The translations under genes and the position numbers were made by a program. Positions 1 through 7,918 of a stretch of 38,802 nucleotides of DNA are shown here, in pieces. The DNA lies in the IMG/VR virus record IMGVR_UViG_3300021440_000011, positions 1 to 38,802 of that record. The stretch is one strand, 5' to 3'. Source of the DNA: a virus. A model generated the notes under the pieces. It searched no databases. It saw nothing but the letters and a program-made list of their open reading frames with translations, and was not told the origin of the DNA. Within the stretch, counting starts at the first letter, position 1, and the number at the start of each line of letters is the position of its first letter.

Positions 1-127
1 GCAACCAAGCGGCATGGACGATCAACGGCGCAAACCAGACCGGTACGTCATTGGCTATTGGCGGCTTAACTGCAACCAACGTAATCAAAGCCGGTACGGT
101 GTTCACTATCCCTACTGTTTTCAGGGT
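1..127. repeat. Terminal direct repeat (circularisation overlap), left copy
   Basis: These 127 bases are identical to the last 127 bases of the window. They lie inside the coat gene, whose reading frame is continuous across the join. The length 127 is a usual large k-mer in de Bruijn assemblers, so this is most likely the assembly overlap of a circular contig and not a biological terminal repeat. The unique circle is about 38,675 bp. Confidence 0.95.
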
Positions 128-542
128 ACACCCGTTAACGCTTGCACCTACAACCGAGTTGATGCAGTTCACCGTAACCGATGATTTTACTGCTGCAGGC
201 ACAACCGGCACGATCAATATCAGCCCCGGTATTTATTTTGCACCGCCAAACCAAAACGTAACCAATGCAGCCGCCAACGGCGCTACGGTTACTTTATTTG
301 CAGCTGCAAGTTCATCAACTGCGTACAACCTAGCGTTCCACAAAGATGCGTTTACGGTTGCCACCGCGCCATTAGACTTGATTGCCGGGGCAGAAGGTTA
401 CAATGCTTCATTGCCAAACGGCTTAAACGTCAGGGTGATGACGTTCGGCAACGGCCTAACCGATGTCAATGCAACACGTATTGATATATTGGCAGGTTTT
501 GCCGCACCGCGTCCTGAATGGGCTTCACGTATCGCCCAATAA
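1..542 (+). CDS. Major capsid (coat) protein, C-terminal part, P22 gp5-like
   Basis: This is the 3' portion of the coat gene, which begins at 38009 and crosses the end of the window. The frame starts at base 3. Joining 38009-38675 to 1-542 gives 1,209 nt and a 402-residue protein, close to the 430 residues of P22 gp5. This part is rich in Ala, Thr, Asn and Gly with short beta-prone segments and ends in PRPEWASRIAQ. The gene follows the scaffold gene and precedes the tailspike and tail-adaptor genes, as expected of a P22-type head module. The internal TTG at base 51 is not the real start. Confidence 0.85.
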   Translation, partial: NQAAWTINGANQTGTSLAIGGLTATNVIKAGTVFTIPTVFRVHPLTLAPTTELMQFTVTDDFTAAGTTGTINISPGIYFAPPNQNVTNAAANGATVTLFAAASSSTAYNLAFHKDAFTVATAPLDLIAGAEGYNASLPNGLNVRVMTFGNGLTDVNATRIDILAGFAAPRPEWASRIAQ

Positions 543-576
543 GCGATACAGGCTTAGGCAGGCCATAAAACTGCTA

Positions 577-602
577 GGGGCTGTCTCCCTCGTACCAGCC
601 CC
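577..602 (+). other. Stem-loop between coat and tailspike genes
   Basis: A 7-bp perfect stem (GGGGCTG/CAGCCCC) encloses a 12-nt loop in the coat-tailspike gap. No U tract follows, so it is a weak terminator at best. It may trim or stabilise the abundant coat mRNA or attenuate transcription into the tail genes. That role is inferred. Confidence 0.5.
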
Positions 603-632
603 GATCCCTAATTATTTAAAATAGGCGGTAAA

Positions 633-2480
633 ATGGCTGTATTCCGTGACAAATACAAAGTTAAGTTAGCTCAACCTTCAGCCGTTGGGGAAGATTTATA
701 CCTTTCCGCCACGCCAGAATTGCTAAGCAAAGGTTGGGTATCATCAGACAACGGCTTGACGTTTGACATAATGGTGTCAGAATCAGATCGGTGGTCAATC
801 ATGTCTGATTGTACCTACACGCAAGCCACCAACAAACTAAGCCGTGGTACGCTGATCAAGACGAGCGACCCGGCTAACCTTCCTATATCATTTACTGTCA
901 ATGCGATTGTAGAAAATGTCCTGACCGCAGAAAAAATGGCGGAATTTTTAACCCCGCTATCGGTTGATTATGTGACCGTCAAAGACTTTGGCGCAATAGG
1001 TGACGGCGTAACGGATGACACGGTTGCAATACAATCGGCAATCAACGCCATTGGCATTGCAGGTGGCGGAGAGGTACGTTTCGAAAGCAATACATACCTT
1101 GTTTCCAATGCTGCGCCCGGTGCGGCGAGTTGGGATAACATGGCTGCCTTGTTTATTTTGTACAACAACGTAAGGCTGGTAGGGTTAGGCAGTTCTACAA
1201 AAATAAAGCTCAAGGCGGCCAGCAATTGCCACGTCATAAAAATTGGCAGCCGTGTGACCAGCATCGTAGCGGTGACAGGTTGCGGCGTGTTGAACATGGA
1301 AATAGACGGCAACAGGTTAAACCAAACGTTGTCGCTCGAAACAGAAACGACTAACCATTGGCAAGGAATTGACGTATCGGACAATTGTAATTCGACCACC
1401 CTACGTGACTTATACATCCATGATTGTATGCACTATGCGATCGGTTTTCAGCGATCTGAGTTTATAAATTGTACAGTTGAAAATGTGGTTTTGGAAAACA
1501 CCGGCGGTGATGCGCTAGACTGGAAGAATGACACCGGAAACAGTTATGGCAATATTTTGAGAAATGCCAGAGCCAAAAACTTTGGCCTTTCCACTTTTGT
1601 GACCAGCCCACAAGCCGGTTTCGATTTGAGGTCTGGGATTATCGCGTCTGAGCTGGCCGTACAGGGTATGACAGGCGCGGCGTTAAATGGTGGTTCTGGT
1701 ATCCGGTTGCAGAATGGTACGCCGGGCGAAACACCAAAGCAACCGACTTCAGTAGATGGTTTCTTAGTGGTTGGCGATGGCGACAATACGCGGAATGGCG
1801 TTAGGGTAATTACCCGCTACGGTAAAATATCGAACGGGCGAGTCACTTCTGTTGGTGATGGCTTGTCGATGACTGACCCAGATTGTAAGCTGCGTGACAT
1901 TGTTTTAGAAAGCAATAATGTAGGGGCTAGGTTTTGGCAAAACACTGGAGCAGGTGTCGAGGCGGATACGAATGTTATTGTTGGCTTAACTGTAAGGGGC
2001 AATGCACAAGCCGGGATCATTTGCGACTCTGTTGACGAATTAAATTTTATTGGCTGCGACGTACGCGGTGCTAACGGTATTGGTTACGATATAAGGGCAG
2101 GTTGCACAAATATCAGGATCATAGGCGGGTCATTAACCGGAAACACGACCAATTTGTCTGATGCGGGGTCGCAAACATTTATTCAAGGAGTTTCGGGTTT
2201 TTCAACCGCCAAGCAACTGACCGCATCCATTGCCATTGATTCGACAGGCACTAAATCAATCACCATAGCGCATGGCTTGCCTTACACGCCAAATATTTCC
2301 CATGTGCGGTTGCAACTAAAGCGCAATACCAATATTGGTGATTGGTCGGTCGGTTTCTTATGGGCAACATCATCGGATGCAACCAATATCAACGGGCAAA
2401 TAAGGGTTTTAACTGCGTCCGCAACGGTCGGCGCTGTTGTCGATGTCGTGGCGATTATTGATAATTATAGGATTTTATAG
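633..2480 (+). CDS. Tailspike with pectate-lyase-type beta-helix
   Basis: A 615-residue virion protein. Residues 1 to about 110 form an N-terminal region that probably anchors it to the tail. From about residue 116 the sequence VKDFGAIGDGVTDDT followed by a Gly-rich GGGEV segment is the classic opening of the Pectate_lyase_3/right-handed beta-helix fold used by tailspikes that bind or cleave surface polysaccharide. The helix runs to about residue 510, and a C-terminal beta domain of about 90 residues probably drives trimerisation. It sits directly after the coat gene and before the tail hub genes. The substrate (O-antigen or capsule) cannot be read from sequence. Confidence 0.8.
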   Translation: MAVFRDKYKVKLAQPSAVGEDLYLSATPELLSKGWVSSDNGLTFDIMVSESDRWSIMSDCTYTQATNKLSRGTLIKTSDPANLPISFTVNAIVENVLTAEKMAEFLTPLSVDYVTVKDFGAIGDGVTDDTVAIQSAINAIGIAGGGEVRFESNTYLVSNAAPGAASWDNMAALFILYNNVRLVGLGSSTKIKLKAASNCHVIKIGSRVTSIVAVTGCGVLNMEIDGNRLNQTLSLETETTNHWQGIDVSDNCNSTTLRDLYIHDCMHYAIGFQRSEFINCTVENVVLENTGGDALDWKNDTGNSYGNILRNARAKNFGLSTFVTSPQAGFDLRSGIIASELAVQGMTGAALNGGSGIRLQNGTPGETPKQPTSVDGFLVVGDGDNTRNGVRVITRYGKISNGRVTSVGDGLSMTDPDCKLRDIVLESNNVGARFWQNTGAGVEADTNVIVGLTVRGNAQAGIICDSVDELNFIGCDVRGANGIGYDIRAGCTNIRIIGGSLTGNTTNLSDAGSQTFIQGVSGFSTAKQLTASIAIDSTGTKSITIAHGLPYTPNISHVRLQLKRNTNIGDWSVGFLWATSSDATNINGQIRVLTASATVGAVVDVVAIIDNYRIL

Positions 2481-2482
2481 CA

Positions 2483-3241
2483 ATGGCATTAGTACCTTAT
2501 CCGCCAATACCAGCCCCGGTCACCGCGACTTATGTCCCTGCTAACACGGTCAAGACAATAGACATAGTGAACACGGCATTTACTTTGGCTGGGCGTAAAG
2601 CAATCGGTAACCCGTTAGATGGTGAGGAGTTGGCTTGGGGCATGACATTACTAAAAGGAATGATAAACTCTTGGCAAGCAGACGGGCTGTTCATCCCCTT
2701 TGTAACAGAGGCAGTTGCTACAGTGTCAGGATCACCCGTGGCAATCGGTACAGGCCAAACAGTCAATGTACCTAGGCCGCGTTTTGTAAGGGACACGTCT
2801 TTTTTTAGGGTGACTAATGTCGATGTGCCTGTACACTGGTTAAATGAGAAAGAATTTAACCAATTACAAACAAAAACAATAAGCTCACAATATCCTTTGT
2901 ATGGTTATTATGATGCGGCTATCCCGGTCGGTAAGCTTTACTTTTGGCCTGCCCCTCAAAATGTAGAATTGCATTTGATACTGGATGCTGAACTGCCTGC
3001 ATTTTCTGATTTTAATATAACTGACTATGCCATTGATACAGGCTATTCAGAGGCTATTTATTTGACCTTGGCATGTAAGGCATGCTTGGGAATAAAAGAA
3101 ATACCGGCTGATTTGGAACGCAATGCAAACAAGGCGGTAAGCAAGATCAGGAGGAACAATGGCAAAGTGCCGGTCGTTAACCTACCTTACCAAATAGGTA
3201 GCAAGCATAAAGCCTCTTGGGAAGATTTCTTGATTAGCTGA
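2483..3241 (+). CDS. Head-tail adaptor / tail accessory factor, P22 gp4-like
   Basis: 252 residues. After a Pro-rich leader the segment IVNTAFTLAGRKAIGNPLDG and the following helical stretch match the P22 gp4-type family, which caps the portal and stabilises packaged DNA. A YFWPAPQ segment near residue 155 is typical of adaptor proteins of this group. It lies 2 nt after the tailspike and abuts the gp10-like gene, the usual partner that binds on top of gp4. It is longer than P22 gp4 (166 residues). Family assignment is good; the detailed role is inferred from context. Confidence 0.7.
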   Translation: MALVPYPPIPAPVTATYVPANTVKTIDIVNTAFTLAGRKAIGNPLDGEELAWGMTLLKGMINSWQADGLFIPFVTEAVATVSGSPVAIGTGQTVNVPRPRFVRDTSFFRVTNVDVPVHWLNEKEFNQLQTKTISSQYPLYGYYDAAIPVGKLYFWPAPQNVELHLILDAELPAFSDFNITDYAIDTGYSEAIYLTLACKACLGIKEIPADLERNANKAVSKIRRNNGKVPVVNLPYQIGSKHKASWEDFLIS

Positions 3242-4659
3242 TGAGACAAGAATATAACGTCAATATAACACAAGGGAAAGGCAGGTCGCTGAATGCGAAC
3301 GCAGCCGAAAACCTCAACTGTTATGTGGAACAAACTTCGGACGGTCGTCAAACCATTGTTGGAAGGCCGGGGCATTCGTTAAAATTTGTCCTGCCAAACG
3401 CACCAGTAAGGGGGTGTTACAGCGATACAGGAACATCATACTGGGTGGCAGGTAATGGCGTTTATAAGGTGCTTCCTGATTTCACGGTACAACATTTAGG
3501 CAATATCGGGACGTACAACGGTAAAGTTAAATTTGCATCGAGCGGGATCGATTTGATGATCGTCGATGGTGTTTCAGGTTGGTCTATTTCTATTTCAAGC
3601 AGTGTTTTGACCCAGATAACTGACCCAGATTTCCCAAATAACCCCGTCAGTGTCGTATTTATTAACAATTACTTTGTCGTTACTGTCAAAGGGTTGCAAC
3701 AGTTTTTTGTAAGCCAAGAGTTAAACATTGCTACGGCATGGAACGGGCTAGATTTCGCAACGGCAGAGGGTAACCCTGATGCTATCATGGCGGCTGAAAT
3801 ACTTAGCGGCGAATTGGTATTGATGGGATATAAGACGACGGAGTTATGGAGTTTCACAGGTAATTCTGACTTCCCGTTTCAACGTAATTCCAACGTCGTC
3901 ATAGATCAGGGATGTATTGCCGCTAATTCCCCCGGAAAAGCCCTAGACTCGATTTATTGGCTAGGCGGTGACGACATAGGGCAAGGCATAGTGTGGCGGC
4001 TTAACGGTTACCAGCCAGAACGTGTGTCTACCCATGAGATAGAGCAAAAAATAGCATCCATGCCGTATATTGAAGATGCGTTCTCTGTCGTATACCAAAT
4101 AGAAGGGCATGTATTCTATATACTCCAATTCCCTAGCGGTAATACCACGCTGGCTTACGATACAGTTACCGGCTTATGGCATACTTTGAGTTACAGAGAC
4201 CCTATAACTGGCGAAAGCGACATATGGCGCGTTAGTTGCCATTGTTTCTCAGGGTCTCGGCATTTAGTCGGTGATACACAAAACGGGAACGTGTACGACA
4301 TAAGGACAGACGTATATACCGATAACGGCGCACCCATAATCATGCAAGTGACCGGTACGGCCAACAAATTTGAACAAAAAGAATTGTTTTACACTGAATT
4401 TATTATCGACATGGAAACAGGTGTCGGTATTAATGCCAACGAACCGCCATTGATTGGCTTGCAATGGAGCAATGACGGTGGCCACACGTACGGCAATTGG
4501 CGCTATACGTCGATAGGCTCAATAGGGCAATACGGGGCAAGGGCTTACTTTTCGATGCTAGGGAAAGGCCGTAACCGTGTTTGGCGTATCAGGATAACAG
4601 AGCCTGTAAAGCGGGTTTTACTCGGTACTGTAATCAATGCACAGGCAGGGATTAGCTAA
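3241..4659 (+). CDS. Tail hub / packaged-DNA stabilisation protein, P22 gp10-like
   Basis: 472 residues, the same size as P22 gp10 (472). The N-terminus has the family pattern of an ENLNCYVE segment followed by RPGHSLKF, and the remainder is an all-beta, repeat-like sequence with many Trp and Gly residues. In P22 this protein closes the portal channel between gp4 and the tail needle and holds the tailspikes. The ATG overlaps the stop of the gp4-like gene, indicating coupled translation. Confidence 0.8.
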   Translation: MRQEYNVNITQGKGRSLNANAAENLNCYVEQTSDGRQTIVGRPGHSLKFVLPNAPVRGCYSDTGTSYWVAGNGVYKVLPDFTVQHLGNIGTYNGKVKFASSGIDLMIVDGVSGWSISISSSVLTQITDPDFPNNPVSVVFINNYFVVTVKGLQQFFVSQELNIATAWNGLDFATAEGNPDAIMAAEILSGELVLMGYKTTELWSFTGNSDFPFQRNSNVVIDQGCIAANSPGKALDSIYWLGGDDIGQGIVWRLNGYQPERVSTHEIEQKIASMPYIEDAFSVVYQIEGHVFYILQFPSGNTTLAYDTVTGLWHTLSYRDPITGESDIWRVSCHCFSGSRHLVGDTQNGNVYDIRTDVYTDNGAPIIMQVTGTANKFEQKELFYTEFIIDMETGVGINANEPPLIGLQWSNDGGHTYGNWRYTSIGSIGQYGARAYFSMLGKGRNRVWRIRITEPVKRVLLGTVINAQAGIS

Positions 4660-4940
4660 TGTTTAAGTTCCGCTCACAATCAAAATTTGTAGACAAGGAA
4701 GGAAGGTTAACCCCCGAAGCATTTACTGCATTGCAACCAAGTACGAAAAATATTTTAACCTTTGTGGCGCAATCCTTTGTTTCCGAAGAACAAGCTATTA
4801 TTTATTTGCCATCTAGCCAAACTATAAACTTTACCCGAAACGGGCAAACAGTGGTTATTACGTCAAACGTAATAACCTTAAATAACGGTGATGCTATTTC
4901 ACTTGCAAGCCCACAAACAATTATTTTTATACCGTTATGA
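4659..4940 (+). CDS. Small virion-associated hypothetical protein
   Basis: 93 residues with overlapping starts and stops on both sides, so clearly part of the tail operon. The first 45 residues are mixed helical; the second half alternates hydrophobic and polar residues (beta strands). I do not recognise a family. The position after the gp10-like gene could suit a tail-needle or tip component, but it is far shorter than P22 gp26 (233 residues) and lacks a long coiled coil. Confidence 0.55.
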   Translation: MFKFRSQSKFVDKEGRLTPEAFTALQPSTKNILTFVAQSFVSEEQAIIYLPSSQTINFTRNGQTVVITSNVITLNNGDAISLASPQTIIFIPL

Positions 4941-5515
4941 GAAATTTTATCAAAATAAACCATGCAATAAACATGGATACGGTAATCGAAGAAATAATAT
5001 CCAATGACGCGTTATTTATGCCTATGCCAATAGAAACATTGGATCACAGGAATCCCGGCCACCCACACAGGGAATTACGCTGCATTACGTTACGGATGAC
5101 CCCGTTTAAAGACGACATTTGCACTAATCACCAAAGCGCTGACGAAGCGGCAGACGAGCTTATTGCGTATGACCTAGATATATATAAATTATTCCCAGAA
5201 TGTCGCCGTGCAGTTTATCGGGTAATGGAAGCTGTAAATGCTAGCCAGATAGGCCGAGTTTGTGTGGCAAGGTTAGACCAAGGGAAGCGTATCTATGGCC
5301 ATTACGACCAAGGTGATTCGGCAAGGTATTATAAGCGGTATCATTTGATGATAAGCGGCAAAAAAGATAACTGGATAACTTGCGGTGAAGGCGCTGACGC
5401 TGAACATTTAGAAATGCTTACGGGTGAATGCTGGTCATTTAACCATGAATTATGGCATTCGTTCGCCAACCACAGCACAGAGCCGCGTATTTATTTGAAC
5501 ATGGATTTAAGGTGA
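4937..5515 (+). CDS. Putative Fe(II)/2-oxoglutarate aspartyl/asparaginyl hydroxylase-like protein
   Basis: 192 residues. The C-terminal half has the facial-triad pattern of the aspartyl/asparaginyl beta-hydroxylase family: GHYDQGD gives H122 and D124, ELWHSFANHS gives H174, and R184 in EPRIYLNMDLR could bind 2-oxoglutarate. This suggests an active jelly-roll oxygenase that hydroxylates a protein side chain. Its place between the tail hub and ejection-protein genes, with an overlapping start, suggests late expression and a virion or host protein as substrate. Fold assignment is moderately sure; the substrate is unknown. Confidence 0.65.
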   Translation: MRNFIKINHAINMDTVIEEIISNDALFMPMPIETLDHRNPGHPHRELRCITLRMTPFKDDICTNHQSADEAADELIAYDLDIYKLFPECRRAVYRVMEAVNASQIGRVCVARLDQGKRIYGHYDQGDSARYYKRYHLMISGKKDNWITCGEGADAEHLEMLTGECWSFNHELWHSFANHSTEPRIYLNMDLR

Positions 5516-5519
5516 TATT

Positions 5520-6653
5520 ATGATTATAGGGGCAGCAGGTGGGGCAATAGCGGCGGCAGGTATTAGCGCGGCTGCAACGGTAGGCACGTCATTGATGTCA
5601 GGTGATTCGGGGGCGGCAGGTGCTGCATCGGCACAAGCAGCAAACGATAAGCTTACTAGAGAGCAATTGCAGCTTGCAGGGCAGGCAAGGGACAGGGCAA
5701 ACGCTTACCAAAGCCCATATTATAATCAAGGGTCACAGGGACAAAACAAGCTTGCCTATTTATTGGGGACTTCGAATATTGAAGAAACACCAAACGATAC
5801 AAGCTACAACGCCTATCGGGCAATTATTACCCAACGCAACCAAGACGCAAAAACTGAGCTACAGCAGCATATGGCCTCACGGCCTAACCCGAAGAACAAA
5901 AAAGCCTTTGCTGCATGGAAAAAAACAAAAGACAGCATTATCCAGAAAAGGGACAACACGCAGGACATTCTCAAGAAAGGGACAACAGCAATACAGTTCC
6001 AGAAATGGCAAGAAAAGCAACCGGGGACAATTAAGCGAGAAATACCAAAAGATGCAAGTTACGGCTCTTTACTTGCGGATTTTGGCGAAAAATGGCAAGA
6101 CCCTGAGTTTAAGTTTGAAGAAGATCCCGGCTACCAGTTCAGGAAAGAGCAAGGTAATCGCGAACTTGACAAGCGCCTATCCGCTATGGGATTGGCCTCG
6201 AGCGGGGCGGCATTAAAAGAAGGCTCACGGTTTAATCAAGGCTTGGCAGATCAGTCATACAATGATGCATTCAACCGTTTCCAAACAGAACGCGGTTTTG
6301 ATTATGGCCGTTATCAAGACAGATTTAATCAATTCAATGCTGAAAAACTTAATAAATTCAACATGTTGACATCACAAGCACAATCAGGCCAACAAGCGGC
6401 TGGGCAAATGTCGCAAAATGAAAACATTTACGGCGGCAATGTGACAGGTGCAAAAGCCCAACAAAACCAAGATACCCAGCAAAATATTTACAACCGGACT
6501 TATGCAGATCAAGGACAGATTGCAGGTGTCGGTAATGCTATCGGTGGGCTGGTTAAAACAGGTGTTGATGCGTATGGCAAGTATCAAGGTGCAAAAAGTG
6601 TATCAACGCCAAAAAGTTTAAAGAAGTCTAAATTGTTGGGCAGGGGGTACTAA
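5520..6653 (+). CDS. DNA ejection (internal virion) protein, P22 gp7-like
   Basis: 377 residues. The first 30 are Gly/Ala-rich and hydrophobic with membrane-inserting character, followed by a Gln/Asn-rich helical body. The segment RELDKRLSAMGLASSGAALK near residue 213 is a recurrent signature of phage internal virion proteins. A good ribosome site (AAGGTG) lies before the ATG. It is the first of three consecutive genes matching the ejection cluster (gp7, gp20, gp16) of P22-like phages, whose products leave the capsid ahead of the DNA and cross the host envelope. Confidence 0.7.
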   Translation: MIIGAAGGAIAAAGISAAATVGTSLMSGDSGAAGAASAQAANDKLTREQLQLAGQARDRANAYQSPYYNQGSQGQNKLAYLLGTSNIEETPNDTSYNAYRAIITQRNQDAKTELQQHMASRPNPKNKKAFAAWKKTKDSIIQKRDNTQDILKKGTTAIQFQKWQEKQPGTIKREIPKDASYGSLLADFGEKWQDPEFKFEEDPGYQFRKEQGNRELDKRLSAMGLASSGAALKEGSRFNQGLADQSYNDAFNRFQTERGFDYGRYQDRFNQFNAEKLNKFNMLTSQAQSGQQAAGQMSQNENIYGGNVTGAKAQQNQDTQQNIYNRTYADQGQIAGVGNAIGGLVKTGVDAYGKYQGAKSVSTPKSLKKSKLLGRGY

Positions 6654-7918
6654 TGGCAGTCGTTTATAATCCATCGTTACAAATGCTTGCAGGGCAAATG
6701 CCCGATATAACTGATTCTTACAATAAAAGTTATGAATATGGCAGGGATCAAGAGATTAAAAATCAAAAACTATCAGAAGCAAGGGCGCTGGCGGGTGATA
6801 TTTCTGCCTATGACCCAAGCCAGCATGGTTCTCTGCCTGAGTATTTAAAAAGCAAAGGGCATATTAAAGAAGCGTACGATTACGGCAAAAAAGAGGCCGA
6901 TATTGCCAAAACAAACGTTGAAATAAAAAAAGAGCAATACGATTCAATTTTAAAGGATTTTGAAATAGGCGGACAGGTAGCTCAAAGCTTATTGCAAGTC
7001 CCAGATGGCCAATTAAGCGCTGACTATGCCATTAAACACGTAACTAATTTAAGCAAACAAGGGGTATTAAGGCCGGAACAGGTTCAAGGGTTTCAGGCAA
7101 AAATACAACAAACAGGCGGAAATGAAATGGCTATCAGGAACGCCATGCAGCAATTGCAACAGCAAGCAATCAGCAGCAAGGATGCCTTAGTTAATCACAT
7201 GAAAGAAAAAGACCAAGCAATTACCATGCGGGGTCAAGATATGGATTACAGTCTAGGAAAAGGAAACTTAAGCCTTAACCAAAATAAAGCCGATGTCGAT
7301 ACAGAATACAAGTCAAGAAGCCTTGATTTAGCACAAAGCAGAATAGATGCTGACCTAGCGTATAAGGCGGCAAACATTAACCTTGCCCGTGATAAGCTTG
7401 ACGCAGAAGGGAAGAAAGCAGCCGCGAAAAAATTACCGACAATTAATCAGGGGGCTATTGATAGCATAGATACAGCAATGGAGTCATTAAAAAAGATAAT
7501 AAACCACCCGGGAAGGGAAAGTGCTACAGGCGTAGGATCGGTGATTCCATCTTTTCCGGGAGGCGATGCGGCTGGTTTCGACGCTCGGCTAGAAACATTT
7601 AAAGCCCAAACATTTGTCCCAATGGTTGCACAACTAAAAGGAATGGGTGCTTTATCTGACGCAGAGGGCAAGAAATTGACCGCCGCTGTGGGTGCGCTTG
7701 ATCCTAAGATGGGCGACGAGGAATTCAAGTCTAGCGCACTGGAAATAATGAAAGAATTGCAGCTTAAACGACAACGCGCTATGGGCGACAATTCCCCAAG
7801 AAACATGACAAGCAGCGGTTTTGATGACGCGCATTTGCAAGCGCAAGCGCAAAAACTTGGAAAAGACCCTGAAAAGATAAAAGCTTTCCTTGCTTGGAAA
7901 GCTGGGCAGGGTGGTTAA
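6653..7918 (+). CDS. DNA ejection protein, second of three (gp20-like position)
   Basis: 421 residues, largely alpha-helical with long Gln/Lys/Ala-rich coiled-coil stretches between about 90 and 260 and no signal peptide. The ATG overlaps the stop of the gp7-like gene, and the next gene starts at the base after its stop. Composition and position fit the second ejection protein. I see no catalytic motif, and the family is assigned by context only. Confidence 0.6.
   Translation: MAVVYNPSLQMLAGQMPDITDSYNKSYEYGRDQEIKNQKLSEARALAGDISAYDPSQHGSLPEYLKSKGHIKEAYDYGKKEADIAKTNVEIKKEQYDSILKDFEIGGQVAQSLLQVPDGQLSADYAIKHVTNLSKQGVLRPEQVQGFQAKIQQTGGNEMAIRNAMQQLQQQAISSKDALVNHMKEKDQAITMRGQDMDYSLGKGNLSLNQNKADVDTEYKSRSLDLAQSRIDADLAYKAANINLARDKLDAEGKKAAAKKLPTINQGAIDSIDTAMESLKKIINHPGRESATGVGSVIPSFPGGDAAGFDARLETFKAQTFVPMVAQLKGMGALSDAEGKKLTAAVGALDPKMGDEEFKSSALEIMKELQLKRQRAMGDNSPRNMTSSGFDDAHLQAQAQKLGKDPEKIKAFLAWKAGQGG

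Noticed and set aside
5602-6216. Overlapping + strand ORF of 204 codons within the first ejection-protein gene
   Set aside because: A frame shadow of an Ala/Gln-rich gene; its translation is basic low-complexity sequence without motif.
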